A DNA stretch of 23,697 nucleotides, from the NCBI GenBank assembly GCA_035493895.1, contig DATJHM010000300.1, positions 1 to 23,697 on the forward strand. The letters run 5' to 3'. Positions 21,677 through 23,697 of the stretch are shown here, piece by piece; the stretch's first letter is position 1, and every line of letters begins with the position of its first letter. The DNA comes from DATJHM01 sp035493895 (lineage in GTDB: Bacteria; Chloroflexota; Ktedonobacteria; Ktedonobacterales; Ktedonobacteraceae). The notes under the pieces were generated by a model that did no database searches, had not been told where the DNA came from, and saw only the letters and a list, made by a program, of their open reading frames with translations. The position numbers and the translations under genes are program-made.

Positions 21677-22660
21677 ATGCAACAACGCACTCTTGGTCAG
21701 GGCCTTACCGTTTCGGCGATGGGTCTTGGCACGATGGGTATGACGAGCTACTACGGCGCGGCAGAAGAGCATGATGCCATTCGCGTTATTCATCGCGCGC
21801 TTGAACTGGGCGTAAATTTTCTGGATACCGCCGAGGCGTATGGTCCTTTTACGAATGAAGTGCTGGTGGGGAAAGCCATTAAGGGACGGCGGGACGCGGT
21901 GATTCTGGCCTCGAAGTTTGCCTGGGATTTCCCTGCTGATGGCAGCGAACGGCGTCTCAATGGTCGTCCTGAGCATGTTATTGAGGCTTGCGAAGGTTCG
22001 CTCAAGCGCCTGGGCATCGAGTATATCGATCTTTATTATCAGCACCGTCTCGATCCCAATGTTCCGATTGAAGAGACGATGGGCGCTCTCGCTCAGTTGG
22101 TCAAGCAGGGGAAAATACGCCATATCGGTCTGTCGGAAATGGGACCAAAGACGATCCAGCGCGCGCTCACTGTGCATCCGGTGACGGCGATCCAGACCGA
22201 GTATTCGCTCTGGGAGCGCGGCCCTGAGTCCGCGATACTGCCATTCCTGCGCACAAAGGGCATCGGCTTCGTGGCCTATAGCCCGTTGGGACGCGGCTTC
22301 CTGACCGGTCAGATCAAAAGTATGCAGGATCTCCCATCCTCTGATTTTCGCCATACGGACCCGCGTTTCCAGGGCGAGAATTTTACCCGCAATCTCAGCG
22401 TTGTCGAGCGTGTTCAGGAACTGGCGCACACGAAAAAGGCGACTCCCGGACAGATCGCATTGGCCTGGACGCTGCATAAGGGCAATGATATTGTTCCTAT
22501 TCCAGGCACGAAGCGCATGCAGTACCTGGAGGAGAATATTGCGGCTGCGGCCATCGATCTGAGCGCGGCTGATATCGCGCATCTTGATGATGTCACGGGT
22601 CAGGCACAGGGCGAACGTTACCACGCCGCCATGATGCGTGTAATCGCTAACGCCGAATAA
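21677..22660 (+). CDS. Aldo/keto reductase, AKR13-like
   Basis: A 327-residue NADPH-dependent reductase with the opening RTLGQGLTVSAMGLGTMGMT typical of the AKR13/YakC group. The catalytic residues D50 and Y55 (LDTAEAYGP), K80 (LASKF) and H123 (YYQHRLDP) are all present. The cofactor segment IPIPGTKRMQYLEEN-like stretch is near 273-287, and YSPLGRGFLTGQI is the other family hallmark. Enzymes of this group reduce aldehydes and dicarbonyls such as methylglyoxal; the substrate here is unknown. AGGGAT before ATG 21677 is a fair ribosome site. The gene stands alone between a strong leader hairpin and a terminator, divergent from tetR. A long open frame exists on the opposite strand but is a codon-bias shadow. 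Confidence 0.95.
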   Translation: MQQRTLGQGLTVSAMGLGTMGMTSYYGAAEEHDAIRVIHRALELGVNFLDTAEAYGPFTNEVLVGKAIKGRRDAVILASKFAWDFPADGSERRLNGRPEHVIEACEGSLKRLGIEYIDLYYQHRLDPNVPIEETMGALAQLVKQGKIRHIGLSEMGPKTIQRALTVHPVTAIQTEYSLWERGPESAILPFLRTKGIGFVAYSPLGRGFLTGQIKSMQDLPSSDFRHTDPRFQGENFTRNLSVVERVQELAHTKKATPGQIALAWTLHKGNDIVPIPGTKRMQYLEENIAAAAIDLSAADIAHLDDVTGQAQGERYHAAMMRVIANAE

Positions 22661-22719
22661 TACGCCCGGAACACTAGCTGGCATTGGCCTGCTCATACTG
22701 TTCCGATACAACAAAATCA

Positions 22720-22773
22720 GCAGAGAGAGAAGAAGGCTGCCTGAGTGGGGGTTGCTTTCTTCTCTCTCTCTGC
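22720..22773 (+). terminator. Hairpin terminator after the aldo/keto reductase
   Basis: GCAGAGAGAGAAGAA (22720-22734) pairs with the TTCTTCTCTC...TGC arm at 22757-22773, with a 2-nt bulge in the GA/TC repeat. The loop is about 22 nt. It lies 60 nt past the stop and has only a weak U-tract. Confidence 0.6.
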
Positions 22774-22896
22774 TATATCTCTGGATTGTGATTATTTTGT
22801 TTGCAGTTCTTTGTGTGCTGTGAGATTTTTGTGATTTGTTCCCGTTATGCTTTCCTCGAGAATTGTTCCACTACAAGCAGAACGGGGGGGATTATC

Positions 22897-23112
22897 ATGA
22901 ATTGGCTGAAACGCGGGCGCAAGATCGACGACAAAGAAAGTATAAGCAAACTGTATCGTGAGGGTTTTACAGGCCTGGAAGTTCGTCGCCTTTGTCATTT
23001 TTATGAGATATATCAGCCAGATATGCAGGACCGGGAACCTCTGGACATAGAGCACCTGCGCTTTGCTCGCTGGCTCGTCGAACACGGCAAGCTCACCGAG
23101 CAACTCTCTTGA
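22897..23112 (+). CDS. Small unknown protein (71 aa)
   Basis: A 71-residue basic-then-acidic protein, starting MNWLKRGRKIDDKES and ending with a helix FARWLVEHGKLTEQLS. I do not recognise a family. The middle (LYREGFTGLEVRRLCHFYEIYQPDM) reads as helices with one Cys and several aromatics; there is no membrane helix, signal or zinc motif. The run of seven Gs just before ATTATCATG gives an excellent ribosome site, which argues that it is a real gene and that the frame extending upstream to 22801 is not translated. It is a single gene. Confidence 0.68.
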   Translation: MNWLKRGRKIDDKESISKLYREGFTGLEVRRLCHFYEIYQPDMQDREPLDIEHLRFARWLVEHGKLTEQLS

Positions 23113-23194
23113 AGGGGCGTATCTTCGGTTTCGACGTTATTCTGTTGCTGTATATTGCTATTCGTTCTTTTATTTCTGTAATGTCTATTCTGAT

Positions 23195-23219
23195 CCCCTG
23201 CTTCGCAAGCATCATGGGG
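23195..23219 (+). terminator. Weak hairpin downstream of the small gene
   Basis: CCCC-TGCTT (23195-23203), loop CGC, AAGCA (23207-23211), a 4-nt bulge and GGGG (23216-23219), about 80 nt past the stop of the 71-aa gene. There is no U-tract. Confidence 0.35.
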
Positions 23220-23353
23220 CTTCTCAATAGGCATTATCTATATATAGGTATGATTTGTTATTGACATCGCTGTAAGCTGAATATGGTGACGTCAATCCTG
23301 CGGAAAATTTCAGCTCTTCGGGTTGTAGACTGCATGCTCATTTTCTGCAACGA

Positions 23354-23417
23354 TTGCGCCTGATGATTTGCCATCAAGGAAGAAGGCGCAAGCTACGAAG
23401 CTCAAATATACTTGATG
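23354..23417 (+). promoter_or_regulatory. Possible switching leader before the phospholipase gene
   Basis: An outer stem TTGCGCCT (23354-23361) with AGGCGCAA (23384-23391) encloses GATG/CATC (23362-23365 with 23372-23375). The alternative CATCAAG (23372-23378) can instead pair with CTTGATG (23411-23417). The two folds exclude each other and end about 20-40 nt before the ribosome site of the next gene. It matches no riboswitch class I know. The 344-base gap from 23113 holds no other gene. Confidence 0.3.
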
Positions 23418-23456
23418 CTTTATAGCGTAATATGCAGAAAGGAACATGTATTTACG

Positions 23457-23697
23457 ATGCGAATGAAAATCTCCCACTTTCCACTGCGTCTATATCCTGC
23501 ATGCCTGCTTCTGAGCCTCCTGTTGTTGCAAACTTTCGGGATTGGTATGGTGGGGCCAGCACATGCGCAAGTCAACCCACCCTCACATAGACATCCACCT
23601 CCTCCCGGCAATCTGAATAATATCAGGCATATTATTTTTATCATGCAAGAGAATCATTCTTTTGACTCGTACTTCGGGCGTTTCCCGGGCGTGCAGC
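23457..23697 (+). CDS. Secreted phosphoesterase-family phospholipase C, N-terminal part (3' truncated)
   Basis: This frame runs off the right edge with 80 codons visible. It starts with a signal peptide: basic MRMKISHFPLRLYP, a leucine-rich core and a likely cleavage after AHA (about residue 37). The mature start HIIFIMQENHSFDSYFGRFPGV is the diagnostic opening of the bacterial phosphoesterase family (phosphatidylcholine-hydrolysing phospholipase C / AcpA), in which the Glu-Asn of QENHSFD contacts the active-site metal. Known members cleave phospholipids or phosphate esters outside the cell. The ribosome site AAAGGA is 13 nt before this ATG, a long spacing. An ATG at 23445 is closer but out of frame and stops after six codons, and ATG 23463 is an alternative. 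The histidine- and proline-rich linker HRHPPPPG follows the signal. Confidence 0.85.
   Translation, partial: MRMKISHFPLRLYPACLLLSLLLLQTFGIGMVGPAHAQVNPPSHRHPPPPGNLNNIRHIIFIMQENHSFDSYFGRFPGVQ

Noticed and set aside
21533..22714. 393-codon open frame on the minus strand over the second aldo/keto reductase
   Set aside because: It is antisense to a protein with a full catalytic tetrad, lacks any family motif and has no ribosome site. It is a codon-bias shadow.
23420..23644. 74-codon minus-strand frame at the right edge
   Set aside because: It is antisense to the plus-strand signal peptide and the QENHSFD motif of the phospholipase, which is the real gene.
1..23697. CRISPR array, tRNA or rRNA
   Set aside because: I saw no regularly spaced direct repeats with spacers, no cloverleaf with the usual T-loop bases and no rRNA-like stretch.

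Overview
This window looks like chromosome from a Ktedonobacteria-type Chloroflexota (Ktedonobacter/Dictyobacter-like). That placement is an inference from overall style: moderate GC, a soluble Hanks-type Ser/Thr kinase, a stand-alone P450, an EmrA-type adaptor without a coiled-coil hairpin, an IS200/IS605 element, and short operons separated by long perfect hairpins. There is no rRNA, tRNA or other phylogenetic marker to confirm it. I see no CRISPR array or tRNA.

Layout. (1) 1-3294: the 3' end of an unidentified helical protein, a convergent Nudix hydrolase, then a complete IS200/IS605 element (about 1376-3294) with both bulged-T end hairpins. Its TnpB nuclease has all its catalytic residues, but its TnpA has lost the first HUH histidine and the catalytic tyrosine. 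(2) 3539-6121: a divergent cytochrome P450 and a Ser/Thr kinase, each behind the same unusual promoter. Each promoter has two 16-bp dyads 35-36 bp apart, and the proximal dyad ends exactly 22 nt before a TATACT -10 box. (3) 6140-10404, minus strand: a MarR regulator, then a sugar-type ABC importer (lipoprotein binding protein and two permeases, no ATPase). (4) 10541-12524: a HEAT-repeat protein and a YciI-like protein. (5) 12524-13399: an aldo/keto reductase. (6) 13768-16627, minus strand: lutA-lutB-lutC, the L-lactate oxidation complex, with 4-nt ATGA overlaps at both junctions. (7) 16896-18047: a conserved unknown protein with an acidic linker and a strong terminator. (8) 18143-21275, minus strand: tetR, a 14-TM DHA2 efflux pump and an EmrA-like adaptor, with a 30-bp near-perfect palindrome between tetR and the pump gene. 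(9) 21677-22660: a second aldo/keto reductase preceded by a 17-bp-arm hairpin. (10) 22897-23112: a 71-aa unknown protein. (11) 23457-end: the secreted N-terminus of a phosphoesterase-type phospholipase C, truncated by the window edge.

The most interesting unexplained signal is the duplicated promoter/operator shared by the P450 and the kinase. It implies a dimeric activator in a class II position that co-controls both genes. Second is the IS element, which keeps an apparently active TnpB, ends, omega-RNA region and guide but has a TnpA that should be catalytically dead.
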